From Marinobacter sp. (GTDB lineage: Bacteria > Pseudomonadota > Gammaproteobacteria > Pseudomonadales > Oleiphilaceae), in contig JAKLLS010000002.1 in assembly GCA_022014155.1 (NCBI GenBank), positions 1-64,000 of the forward strand: a stretch of 64,000 nt of DNA, read 5' to 3'. Position 1 is the stretch's first letter; every line of letters starts with the position of its first letter. This document shows, in pieces, positions 30,260 to 39,686 of the stretch. Under the pieces are notes generated by a model. The model ran no database searches. It had not been told where the DNA came from and saw only the letters and a program-made list of their open reading frames with translations. A program made the translations under genes and the position numbers.

Positions 30260-33165
30260 ATTTCCCAGCCCAGGGTGTTCCCGGATCCGGCGGCACCTGC
30301 TTCCGATTGCTGGCGGAACTGCGCCTGCCAGTCGGTCTGGTCGCCCCATACCTGCAGTCTCTCGATCGCCGCCAGCAACTGGTCTTTATGATAGGCCATG
30401 TCTGATGACGAGCACTTGAGTGCGGTTTCGAGCTGGTTTGCCGCCGCTCTCAATTCTGGCACTCCGCAGTAGCGGGTTGCCCCGTGCAGCTTATGTACAC
30501 AGTCCAGAAGCGGGTCGAGGTTGCCTTCTTTCCAGAAGTTCTGAACCTTGTCCGCATCCGACGACAACTGTTCCAGAAGCATGCTGAATAATTCCTCGGC
30601 GAGGTCCGCCTTGCCGGCCGCCAGTTGAATGCTCTCTTCGACGCTGACACATTGCTGTTGAAGCTTGCGGGTAGATGGCCTCAGGGCCTTGCTGGTGTCC
30701 CTGATCTCAGGCACCCGGATGCGATGGGTTTGTGGTGAGATCTCGCAGGAATAGCCAGTGTATTCACGGATCGTTTCGACCAGCTGGCCGCTGCTGATCG
30801 GTTTGGCGAGATAACCGTCGAATCCCTGACGAGCCAGTCGATCCTGCTCGTCAGCGAGAGCGTGGGCAGTGAGCGCAATAACCGGGGTGCGATGGGTCTT
30901 GTTGTCCATGGCACGCAATCGTGCCGTGGTCTCGACACCATCCATGCCTGGCATCTGCAGATCCATAAAGACCAGGTCAAAGGGATTGTTACGAGCCTTA
31001 CTGATGGCTTCAAAGCCGCTGGAGGCGCCTTCCGCGTTGACCTGACAGTCGTTCAGCAAGGTCATGACCAATTTCAGGTTGGCCTCGTTGTCGTCTACTG
31101 CCAGCACCCTTGGGACGGTACCAGTCGGTTGCCAGAAAGGCATGGCCTGCTGCTCGTGCAGTGGTTGTTGGCTGTCATTGATACCGTGAACCAGCAGCAG
31201 CAGTTCGTCATACAGGGCATTACGGCACACCGGCTTCGTAAGGTGCCCGCTGGTCAGTCCGGACAGCGGGGTATCGTGCGTGTCGAGGGTTGGCGTTAGC
31301 AGCAGTGTACGGCAGTCGCGCTCCAGTTCCAGGTTCCGTGCCAGGGCACAGTACTGGCTGGAGTTCAGCAGGTGCCGGGTGATGCCAATAATGGCGAGGG
31401 CATAGCCGGCCTGGCTCCTCTGGGCTTCTTCCACCTGTTCCTGCATGGCACCGGGGGAGGCGACCACATCCACCGTCATTCCCCATTCTTTCAGCATATG
31501 CTCCACCGCCAGGCCGGTGGTCTTCTGATGTTCCAGGTAAATGACGCGCTCTCCGCGGAGGGTGTCCTGGGGCGCGCCAGCATCGCCAGAGCTGGACAGC
31601 TCCGAGGTCAGCGTGAACCAGAATGTGGACCCTTTGCCGAGTTCACTCTGCAGTCCGATCTTGCCCCCCATTTCCTCCACCAGCCGCTTGGATATGGCCA
31701 GGCCGAGCCCGGTCCCGCCATACTGGCGGGCGGTGGAGGCATCTGCCTGGTTGAAGGCATTGAACAGGGATTGTTGTTGCGCCCGGGAAAGGCCCACCCC
31801 GGAATCGGTGATGCTGATGCGCAGGGTCACCCTGTTGTTTTCCTGATCCTCGTCTTCGAGGCTGGCCCGGAGGACCACTTCGCCGGTTTGAGTAAACTTG
31901 ATGGCGTTGTTGACCAGGTTGGTAATCACCTGCTTGACCCGCAAGGGGTCGCCCATGATGTTGTCGGGCACGTCGTTATAGACCAGCGGCACCAGGTCGA
32001 GGTTTTTGCCGTGGGCAGCTGGAGCCAGCATCACCATGACATCTTCAACAATGTCCCGGAGCTGGAATGGAACCCGGTCGAGAATCAGCTTGCCGGCTTC
32101 GATCTTCGAGAAATCCAGGATGTCGTTGATGATAGTCAGCAGAATTTCCGACGATTTCCGGATGGTGCTGAGATGGTCCCGTTGCTGACGGGGCAGCGGG
32201 CTCTTCATCAGTAGTTCGGTGAAGCCAATGATGCCGTTCAGAGGCGTGCGTATCTCGTGGGACATATTGGCAAGAAATTCGGATTTGATCCGGCTGGCCT
32301 CCAGGGCTTCCTTGCGAGCGAGATCCAGCTCGATGTTCTGGATCTCGATGGTTTCCAGGGTTTCCCGCAAATCCTCGGTGGCCTGATCAACGTTTTGCTG
32401 CATTTCCGCCTGCGCCTTGCTCAGCTCTTCCGCCATGGCGTTGAGTCCGGACTCCAGCTGTTCGAACTCCGGGCCGGCAGCGGTATGTACGCGGGTATCC
32501 AGTTTGCCTTCCTTGAGTTTGGCCACGGCTTCGTTCAGTTCGAAGACCGGGTCGGTAAAGGCGCGACTGAGGCGCATGGCAATGATGAGACTGAGAATGA
32601 CGCCACCGAGCACCAATATCAATGAGATCAGCAGGGCTTTATAGGTTTCCTTTTCCGTACGGATATGGGACATCTCAACCGCAGCCCAGCCCAAGGGCTC
32701 TTGCACGCCGCTGACGGGCTGACCGGCACCCTGATCCAGCATGCTCTCGATCATCAGGTCCTGGAGGAATACGGGGGTGACAAACAGGGTGCTGTCATCG
32801 CGGAATATGCGCCACGGGCCTTCTGCCTCTGCCGCGAGATCATCCGGGGAAATGGCATCGGCGCTGCCTGGACCGGTATGCAGTAGTCGCTTGCGCTCGC
32901 CATTGAAAAAAGTGATGGAGCGCACGTCCTGTTCTTCCAGGAGGGCGTTGGAGAGGCTGTTCAGCAGACTTCGGTTGGCGGTAAACAGGCCATATTCGGA
33001 GCCTGCCGCCAGCTGTCGCGACAGGGACTGACCACGATCCTGTAGCAGGCTTTCAATATTGTTGACCCAGCTGTAGGTAAAGAACAGCCCGAGTAAAATA
33101 GTGGTCAGAAGGGTGGGGACCAGCGTCACCACCAGTACTTTTTTGCGAATGCCCCAACGCCGCAT
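30256..33165 (-). CDS. gacS: Hybrid histidine kinase BarA/GacS (HAMP-HisKA-HATPase-REC-HPt)
   Basis: [48 protein letters not shown], HPt [17 protein letters not shown]; beside cysM-rlmD-relA. Confidence 0.92.
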   Translation of the reverse strand: MRRWGIRKKVLVVTLVPTLLTTILLGLFFTYSWVNNIESLLQDRGQSLSRQLAAGSEYGLFTANRSLLNSLSNALLEEQDVRSITFFNGERKRLLHTGPGSADAISPDDLAAEAEGPWRIFRDDSTLFVTPVFLQDLMIESMLDQGAGQPVSGVQEPLGWAAVEMSHIRTEKETYKALLISLILVLGGVILSLIIAMRLSRAFTDPVFELNEAVAKLKEGKLDTRVHTAAGPEFEQLESGLNAMAEELSKAQAEMQQNVDQATEDLRETLETIEIQNIELDLARKEALEASRIKSEFLANMSHEIRTPLNGIIGFTELLMKSPLPRQQRDHLSTIRKSSEILLTIINDILDFSKIEAGKLILDRVPFQLRDIVEDVMVMLAPAAHGKNLDLVPLVYNDVPDNIMGDPLRVKQVITNLVNNAIKFTQTGEVVLRASLEDEDQENNRVTLRISITDSGVGLSRAQQQSLFNAFNQADASTARQYGGTGLGLAISKRLVEEMGGKIGLQSELGKGSTFWFTLTSELSSSGDAGAPQDTLRGERVIYLEHQKTTGLAVEHMLKEWGMTVDVVASPGAMQEQVEEAQRSQAGYALAIIGITRHLLNSSQYCALARNLELERDCRTLLLTPTLDTHDTPLSGLTSGHLTKPVCRNALYDELLLLVHGINDSQQPLHEQQAMPFWQPTGTVPRVLAVDDNEANLKLVMTLLNDCQVNAEGASSGFEAISKARNNPFDLVFMDLQMPGMDGVETTARLRAMDNKTHRTPVIALTAHALADEQDRLARQGFDGYLAKPISSGQLVETIREYTGYSCEISPQTHRIRVPEIRDTSKALRPSTRKLQQQCVSVEESIQLAAGKADLAEELFSMLLEQLSSDADKVQNFWKEGNLDPLLDCVHKLHGATRYCGVPELRAAANQLETALKCSSSDMAYHKDQLLAAIERLQVWGDQTDWQAQFRQQSEAGAAGSGNTLGWEI

Positions 33166-33426
33166 ATCGTGTTCCTGATGTTATCGTTGCCAGCCAGATA
33201 GTCTGGCTTTACTTCCCTGTCAGAATAGATGATCCGGAAACCCGGTGCCGTGCTGCCCGCCCGGTTTTGTCCCGGATATAGCCACCGGTCATGGATATAG
33301 CGAGAAGCTGTATTGGGAGACGACGGCTATAACGCGTATCATGCGAATCCGGAAGTGTACCACAGGCTATTGTCAGCTTGGTTGTCTGGCATGCCGGGAA
33401 ACGGCAGATTTGAGAAAGGTTCCCAT

Positions 33427-34320
33427 ATGAATTTTCCCACCATAGAAGACTATGTCGGGCACACACCGCTGGTGCGTTTACAGCGCCTGCCGGGTGAGAC
33501 CAGCAATGTGATTCTCGCCAAGCTCGAAGGCAATAACCCGGCCGGATCGGTCAAGGATCGTCCGGCCGTGAGCATGATTCAGGAAGCGGAGCGCAGGGGC
33601 GAGATCCGGCCGGGTGATACGCTGATTGAGGCAACCAGTGGCAACACCGGTATAGCCCTGGCCATGGCCGCAGCCATCAAGGGGTACCGCATGGTGCTGA
33701 TCATGCCTGAGAACATGAGCGAAGAACGTCGGGCATCCATGCGGGCCTATGGTGCGGAAATTGTCACGGTGTCGAAGGAAGAGGGTATGGAAACCGCCCG
33801 TGACCTGGCCCTGCAAATGGAGGCAGAGGGTAAAGGCAAGGTGCTGGACCAGTTCAGCAATGCCGACAACCCGCTGGCTCACTATCGCACCACCGGCCCA
33901 GAGATCTGGGAGCAGACTGGTGGACGGGTGACCCACTTCGTCAGTTCCATGGGGACCACCGGTACGATCATGGGCGTGTCCCGCTATCTGAAAGAGCGCA
34001 ACCCGGATATCCGTATCATTGGTCTTCAGCCGAAAGAGGGGGCATCCATCCCCGGTATCCGGCGCTGGCCGGAGGCCTATCTTCCGAAAATCTATGAGGC
34101 CAGCCGTGTCGACCAGGTACTGGACATCGGCCAGCAGGAAGCGGAGGACACCATGCGGGCCCTGGCCAGTGAGGAAGGCATTTTCTGCGGCGTTTCTTCC
34201 GGAGGCTCCATCGCCGCAGCCCTGCAACTGTCGAAGCAGGTTGAAAACGCCGTGATCGTGGCCATTATCTGTGACCGTGGCGACCGTTACCTGTCTACTG
34301 GCGTCTTTCCCGGCGCCTGA
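33427..34320 (+). CDS. cysM: Cysteine synthase B
   Basis: MNFPTIEDYVGHTPLVRLQRLPG...EGNNPAGSVKDRPA; start ATG 33427 preferred to ORF start 33313. Confidence 0.96.
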   Translation: MNFPTIEDYVGHTPLVRLQRLPGETSNVILAKLEGNNPAGSVKDRPAVSMIQEAERRGEIRPGDTLIEATSGNTGIALAMAAAIKGYRMVLIMPENMSEERRASMRAYGAEIVTVSKEEGMETARDLALQMEAEGKGKVLDQFSNADNPLAHYRTTGPEIWEQTGGRVTHFVSSMGTTGTIMGVSRYLKERNPDIRIIGLQPKEGASIPGIRRWPEAYLPKIYEASRVDQVLDIGQQEAEDTMRALASEEGIFCGVSSGGSIAAALQLSKQVENAVIVAIICDRGDRYLSTGVFPGA

Positions 34321-34341
34321 ACCGCAGCAAGAGAATTCAGT

Positions 34342-35682
34342 ATGAGTAGAAGACGCAGGAAGGCGCTTCCTAAAGAGCCTGTCCGTTGTGCAGTTGAAAC
34401 CCTGAGTCACGATGGCCGGGGCATCGCCCGTCAGGATGGCAAGACCCAGTTCGTTGATGGTGCCTTGCCCGGCGAGACCGTGATGGCGAAGGTCGTGGGT
34501 TCCCGTAGCAAGTTTGATGAACTGCGAACGCTCGAGGTACTGCAGGCCGCTCCCACGCGGGTGACTCCTCCCTGCGAGTTCGCGGACCTGTGCGGTGGCT
34601 GTAGCCTCCAGCATATGGGCCCTGATGCCCAGATTCAGTTCAAGGAGGACACGCTCCGGGAACACTTTGCCCATTTCGGGGGCATCGAGCCCGAAGAGTG
34701 GGTGGCGCCGATGTTGTCGCCGGAAACGCTGGGCTATCGTCGCAAGGCACGTCTTGGCGTTCGGTATGTGCAGGCCAGGGATTCCGTGCTAGTGGGCTTC
34801 CGTGAAAAGCGCAACAGCTTCCTGACGGACATTGATCGCTGCGCAGTGCTGGATCCGCGAATCGGAGAGCGCATTACACCGCTGCGGGATATGCTGCACA
34901 AGCTGGATGCCTACAGTCGCATTGCCCAGGTGGAAGTCGCCTGTGGCGACGATGCCGCGGTGATGGTGTTCCGTAACATGGACGAACTCAGTGATTCGGA
35001 CCGGGCTGCCTTGATTGCTTTTGGTCAGGCCCATGATTTGCATATTTACCTGCAGCCGAAAGGACCGGATACCGTCCATTGCATCTGGCCCGAAGAGGGC
35101 GAGGAACGCCTGGGCTATCGTCTCGAAGAGTTCGACCTGACCATGAAGTTTCATCCCATGGACTTTACCCAGGTCAATGCAGGCATCAATGGCACCATGG
35201 TACACAGGGCTGTGGAATGGCTGGATGTCCAGCCAGATGAGCGTGTACTGGACCTGTTCTGCGGCCTTGGCAACTTTACTCTGCCGCTGGCACGCAAGGC
35301 CGGGCAGGTGGTGGGCGTTGAAGGTGATGACGCTATGGTGGTCCGTGGTCGGGAAAATGCGGAACTCAATGGCCTGAACAATGTCACTTTCCACGGTGCC
35401 GATTTGCAGGCGGATTTCACATCCCAGCCGTGGGCTGGTGAAGGGTTCGACAAGATCCTGATAGATCCGCCCCGGTCGGGCGCCCAGGAAGTGTGTGAAT
35501 ACCTGACAGCGTTTGGCGCGAAACGTATTGTGTACGTTTCCTGTAACCCCGCCACGCTAGCCAGGGACGCGGGTGTTATGGTGCGCAACGGTTACCGCTT
35601 GGTGAGGGCAGGAGTGATGGACATGTTTCCGCACACCACTCATGTGGAATCCATTGCGCTGTTTGAGCGTGACGATCAGTGA
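34342..35682 (+). CDS. rlmD: 23S rRNA (uracil-1939-C5)-methyltransferase RlmD
   Basis: Fe-S cluster motif [19 protein letters not shown] domain, [30 protein letters not shown]. Confidence 0.96.
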   Translation: MSRRRRKALPKEPVRCAVETLSHDGRGIARQDGKTQFVDGALPGETVMAKVVGSRSKFDELRTLEVLQAAPTRVTPPCEFADLCGGCSLQHMGPDAQIQFKEDTLREHFAHFGGIEPEEWVAPMLSPETLGYRRKARLGVRYVQARDSVLVGFREKRNSFLTDIDRCAVLDPRIGERITPLRDMLHKLDAYSRIAQVEVACGDDAAVMVFRNMDELSDSDRAALIAFGQAHDLHIYLQPKGPDTVHCIWPEEGEERLGYRLEEFDLTMKFHPMDFTQVNAGINGTMVHRAVEWLDVQPDERVLDLFCGLGNFTLPLARKAGQVVGVEGDDAMVVRGRENAELNGLNNVTFHGADLQADFTSQPWAGEGFDKILIDPPRSGAQEVCEYLTAFGAKRIVYVSCNPATLARDAGVMVRNGYRLVRAGVMDMFPHTTHVESIALFERDDQ

Positions 35683-35741
35683 CAGATTAACCAGCCGGTC
35701 AGGGATGGCCGGATGCATTAACCGGGAATAACAAAGCCGAT

Positions 35742-37979
35742 ATGGTAAAAGTTCGCGAAGATTACGCAATCACCGGCGATGGTCAGGTGGATATCGGGCG
35801 CTGGGTGCGCCAGATCGAATCACAAACGCGACTGGAGAATGTGGACCAGTTTCGCCGCGCCTGTGAGAAAGCTGCAGAGATTGATTTGCAGGCCTTTCGT
35901 GAGGACCGCCTGTGGGCCGAGGGGGCCAGTAGCTTCCGCACCGGCATCGAAATGGCGCAGGTGTTGGTGGAACTTCACCTCGACCAGGCCAGTCTGGTTG
36001 CAGCGATACTTTACCGCGCGGTGCGCGAGGAGCGTGTCCCCCTTGAGGAAATCCGCAAGGAGTTTGGTGATGAGGTCGCCGGACTGATCAATGGCGTTCA
36101 GCAGATGGCTGCTATTTCCTCAATCCATCACCCGCTGAAGGGCAATGTGCTGGGCCAGAGTGAAGGTCAGCTCGACAACGTCCGCAAGATGCTGGTGACC
36201 ATGATTGACGACGTTCGGGTGGCGCTGATCAAGCTCGCGGAACGGACCTGTGCCATCCGGGCGGTCAAGAATGCACCCGAAGAAAAACGTATGCGGGTGG
36301 CCCGCGAGGTGTTTGATATCTATGCGCCACTGGCTCACAGGTTGGGTATCGGGCACATCAAGTGGGAGTTGGAAGACCTGTCCTTCCGGTACCTCCATGC
36401 CTCGGCCTACAAGAAAATTGCCAAGCTCCTGGACGAGAAGCGTCTTGACCGGGAGGGTTATATCCGTCGTGTACTCGATACCCTGAAAACCGAGCTCAAG
36501 AACTTCGGCATTGAGGGAGAGCTGTCGGGTCGCGCCAAGCACATATACAGCATTTGGCGGAAGATGCGCCGAAAGGGCATCGATTTTTCCCAGGTCTATG
36601 ACGTCCGGGCGGTGCGGGTCCTGGTGCCTGAAGTGCGGGACTGTTACGCGGCACTGGGTATCGTGCACACGTTGTGGCGGCACATTCCCAACGAGTTTGA
36701 TGACTACATCGCCAATCCCAAGGAGAACGGTTACCAGTCCCTGCATACCGCCGTGATTGGTCCCGAGGGGAAGGTCATGGAGGTGCAGATCCGTACCCAC
36801 AAGATGCACGAAGAAGCGGAGCTGGGTGTGTGTGCCCATTGGCTTTACAAGGGTACGGACACGGGTAATCGCTCCACCGGATACGACGCCAAGATCAACT
36901 GGTTACGTCAGGTCCTGGAATGGCAGGAAGAGCTGGGTGATCTGTCAGGACTTGCCGATCACCTGAAAAGTGACGTGGCGTCCGACCGGGTGTACGTCTT
37001 CACGCCCGAAGGGCATGTGGTGGACCTGCCTCAGGGTGCCACTCCAGTGGACTTTGCTTATCGGGTCCATACCGAGATTGGCCACGCCTGTCGTGGGGCC
37101 AGGGTCAACAGCCGGATTGTGCCTCTGACCTATCCCCTGAAAACCGGAGACCAGGTGTTTATCCTGACCTCTAACAACCCGGCGCCAAGCCGTGACTGGC
37201 TGAATCCGAGTCTGGGCTATATCCAGACGTCCCGGGCCCGGGCGAAAGTGACTCACTGGTTCAAGGAACAGGATCGCGATCGTAATGTCCTGGACGGACG
37301 AGCCATTCTGGAGGACGAGTTCCGCCGCCTGTCCCTCTACGATGTTGATCTCGGGGACCTGGCCCGCAAGGTTAATTACCATGATGCCGAGGATATGTTC
37401 GCGGCGGTTGGTGCTGGAGACCTGCGCCCTACCCACGTGGCCAACGTCGCACAGCAGATGCTGGAGCCCAAGTCCCACCAGCTGGATCTCAAACTAAGTG
37501 GTCATCGCCGCCGTCCCTATGACACCGAATCCGATATCCGGATCCTGGGTGTGGGCAAGCTCAAGACCCAGGTGGCGAAATGCTGCAAGCCGTTACCGGG
37601 TGATGATATCGGGGGCTATATAACCGTCGGCCGTGGAGTGACCGTACACCGGCAGGACTGCATTACTTTCCTGAACCTTCGGGATGTGGAGCCGAACCGG
37701 ATCATTGAGGTGAGCTGGGGTGGCCAGCCAGCGTCGGTCTATCCGGTGGACATTGAAATTCAGGCTTATGATCGTTCGGGGCTGTTGCGGGATATCACCC
37801 AGGTGTTGTCGTCTTCCAAGAGCGATGTGTTGTCCCTGAACACGCTCAGCAACAAAGATGAGAACACCGCAACAATGACCGTCACGGTCGAGATTTCCAG
37901 TCTTGAACAATTGGCGAAGTTATTGGCCCAGATACGCAACCTGCCCAATATCATTGACGTGAGGCGCAAGCGAGGATGA
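35742..37979 (+). CDS. relA: GTP pyrophosphokinase RelA
   Basis: RelA/SpoT synthetase YDVRAVRVLVPEVRDCYAALGIVHTLWRHIPNEFDDYIANPKENGYQSLHTAV, TGS and ACT domains. Confidence 0.96.
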   Translation: MVKVREDYAITGDGQVDIGRWVRQIESQTRLENVDQFRRACEKAAEIDLQAFREDRLWAEGASSFRTGIEMAQVLVELHLDQASLVAAILYRAVREERVPLEEIRKEFGDEVAGLINGVQQMAAISSIHHPLKGNVLGQSEGQLDNVRKMLVTMIDDVRVALIKLAERTCAIRAVKNAPEEKRMRVAREVFDIYAPLAHRLGIGHIKWELEDLSFRYLHASAYKKIAKLLDEKRLDREGYIRRVLDTLKTELKNFGIEGELSGRAKHIYSIWRKMRRKGIDFSQVYDVRAVRVLVPEVRDCYAALGIVHTLWRHIPNEFDDYIANPKENGYQSLHTAVIGPEGKVMEVQIRTHKMHEEAELGVCAHWLYKGTDTGNRSTGYDAKINWLRQVLEWQEELGDLSGLADHLKSDVASDRVYVFTPEGHVVDLPQGATPVDFAYRVHTEIGHACRGARVNSRIVPLTYPLKTGDQVFILTSNNPAPSRDWLNPSLGYIQTSRARAKVTHWFKEQDRDRNVLDGRAILEDEFRRLSLYDVDLGDLARKVNYHDAEDMFAAVGAGDLRPTHVANVAQQMLEPKSHQLDLKLSGHRRRPYDTESDIRILGVGKLKTQVAKCCKPLPGDDIGGYITVGRGVTVHRQDCITFLNLRDVEPNRIIEVSWGGQPASVYPVDIEIQAYDRSGLLRDITQVLSSSKSDVLSLNTLSNKDENTATMTVTVEISSLEQLAKLLAQIRNLPNIIDVRRKRG

Positions 37980-38818
37980 GTTACTCCATTGAGGACCTGA
38001 AAACCCTGATGGCCCGGTTGCGGGACCCAGAGACCGGTTGCCCCTGGGATATCAAGCAGACCTTTAAAACCATCGTACCTCACACCCTGGAAGAAGCCTA
38101 CGAAGTGGCGGATGCCATAGAGCGGGCCGATTACCCCCACCTTGAAGACGAGTTGGGGGACCTGCTGTTTCAGGTGATTTTCTATACCCAGATGGGCCGG
38201 GAGCAGGGGCACTTTGATTTTGATTCGGTGGTGGACAACCTGGTGGGCAAGCTGGTGCGTCGCCATCCCCATGTATTCCCCGAGGGTACCCTTGAGAGTC
38301 GTGTGGACCCCGATAATCGGCCTGGTGAGGCTGAAATCAAGGCGAGCTGGGAGCGAATCAAGGCGGAAGAGCGGGCCCTGAATCCCAAGCCGGAAGCCAG
38401 CGGCAGCAGTCGGTTGGACGGTATTGCCCGGACCCTGCCGGCCATGGCCCGTGCGGAAAAACTGCAGAAGCGGGCTGCGAACCACGGCTTTGACTGGCCG
38501 GATATTGAGCCGGTATTCGACAAGCTTCACGAGGAAATTGATGAGCTCAAGGAGGCCTGGTACGCGGCCGAAAACCGCTCCGGTCCCCGGGATGCGGTTG
38601 AAGATGAACTGGGCGACCTGCTGTTTGTCTGCGTTAACCTGGCACGGTTCATGAGGGTAAATCCTGAGCAGGCGCTGAATCGAACCAATCACAAGTTTGA
38701 TGCACGTTTTCGTGCCATTGAGCGGCGCCTGGAGGATGAAGGTCGTAACCTGGACGATGAAACCCTGGACGCTCTGGATGCCATCTGGCAGCAGGTAAAG
38801 GGCGTGGAAAAAAGCTGA
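37976..38818 (+). CDS. mazG: Nucleoside triphosphate pyrophosphohydrolase MazG
   Basis: MARLRDPETGCPWDIKQTFKTIVPHTLEEAYEVADAIE, EDELGDLLFQVIFYTQM. Confidence 0.97.
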   Translation: MSYSIEDLKTLMARLRDPETGCPWDIKQTFKTIVPHTLEEAYEVADAIERADYPHLEDELGDLLFQVIFYTQMGREQGHFDFDSVVDNLVGKLVRRHPHVFPEGTLESRVDPDNRPGEAEIKASWERIKAEERALNPKPEASGSSRLDGIARTLPAMARAEKLQKRAANHGFDWPDIEPVFDKLHEEIDELKEAWYAAENRSGPRDAVEDELGDLLFVCVNLARFMRVNPEQALNRTNHKFDARFRAIERRLEDEGRNLDDETLDALDAIWQQVKGVEKS

Positions 38819-38952
38819 GAACAGAAGCAGGTAGGTACAATCCGTTACCAATTTGTTGTCCCTGCACACGTTTCCTTCGTCTACACTTTCTGAAACGGAT
38901 GCACTTAATCAGTGCGCCGTAGGCCGCAGAGAAGATGCAGGAGTGAAGGCAC

Positions 38953-39297
38953 ATGAAAATCAAAGATCTGGTCAATTACTGGGATAAGCATGCGCGGGGT
39001 CGTCTGACTCGGGATGCCTATTTTATGGAGTTGTCTGACCAGCATCATAAGCGACTGGAAAAGCTCGCCGCGCTTTATCCGATGAAATCATCCCAGGATC
39101 TGATGCGTGACCTGATTTCCGCCTCCCTTGATGAGCTGGAGACCAGTTTCCCGTATGTTGAGGGAACCAAGGTGGTGGCATACGATGAGGACGGTTTCGA
39201 GATTTACGAGGATCAGGGGATGACCCCGCGCTTCGTCAGTCTGAGCCAGAAGCACATCCAGCGCCTGAAGGCCCGTCAGCTGGAGTCTGTCGCCTGA
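38953..39297 (+). CDS. Ribbon-helix-helix-like small protein (paralogue of 39370-39603)
   Basis: MKIKDLVNYWDKHARGRLTRDAYFMELSDQHHKRLEKLAALYPMKSSQDLMRDLISASLDELE. Confidence 0.7.
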   Translation: MKIKDLVNYWDKHARGRLTRDAYFMELSDQHHKRLEKLAALYPMKSSQDLMRDLISASLDELETSFPYVEGTKVVAYDEDGFEIYEDQGMTPRFVSLSQKHIQRLKARQLESVA

Positions 39298-39330
39298 CCA
39301 CGCAGCTTCGCTGAACTCTGGCTTCTCCCG

Positions 39331-39353
39331 TCGGGGTGGTTGCGCCACCCCGA
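39331..39353. terminator. GC-rich hairpin between convergent genes (no strong T run)
   Basis: tcggggtgg-ttgcg-ccaccccga. Confidence 0.5.
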
Positions 39354-39369
39354 AGAAACGCCTTCTGCG

Positions 39370-39603
39370 CTATTTTTCTTTCCCTTCGAGTTTATCCTTC
39401 AGCGGACTCTGCCTGACCAGATCATCCAGCGCGGCCCCGATCATATCATTGAGGATGTCGCTCTCCGACCGGTCCGGATAAAGCTCCGCCAGGGCTGCGA
39501 TCCGTGCAGCATCTTCCAGCGGCAGTCGCAGGTTGTAGTCATGGGTCCGTTCGACGTCTTCTTTCTTGTTTTCCCAGTGCTTTGGCAGATCAGTAACTTT
39601 CAT
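39370..39603 (-). CDS. Ribbon-helix-helix-like small protein
   Basis: MKVTDLPKHWENKKEDVERTHDYNLRLPLEDAARIAALAELYPDRSESDILNDMIGAALDDL; beta-strand/two-helix pattern. Confidence 0.7.
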   Translation of the reverse strand: MKVTDLPKHWENKKEDVERTHDYNLRLPLEDAARIAALAELYPDRSESDILNDMIGAALDDLVRQSPLKDKLEGKEK

Positions 39604-39686
39604 GAATTCTCCTTGCGACTACGGGCTTTAATCGTTATTAGTATCGTTAGTTTACTTCGCCCCCGTCAATTTAAAAGGACGTCAAT

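Noticed and set aside
35742-38818. Toxin-antitoxin system at relA-mazG
   Set aside because: mazG is the pyrophosphohydrolase, and no mazE/mazF-like ORFs are present between or beside the genes.
38953-39603. Small proteins as a classical toxin-antitoxin pair
   Set aside because: The two proteins are paralogous to each other and convergent, not an operon of antitoxin plus unrelated toxin; no toxin motif seen.
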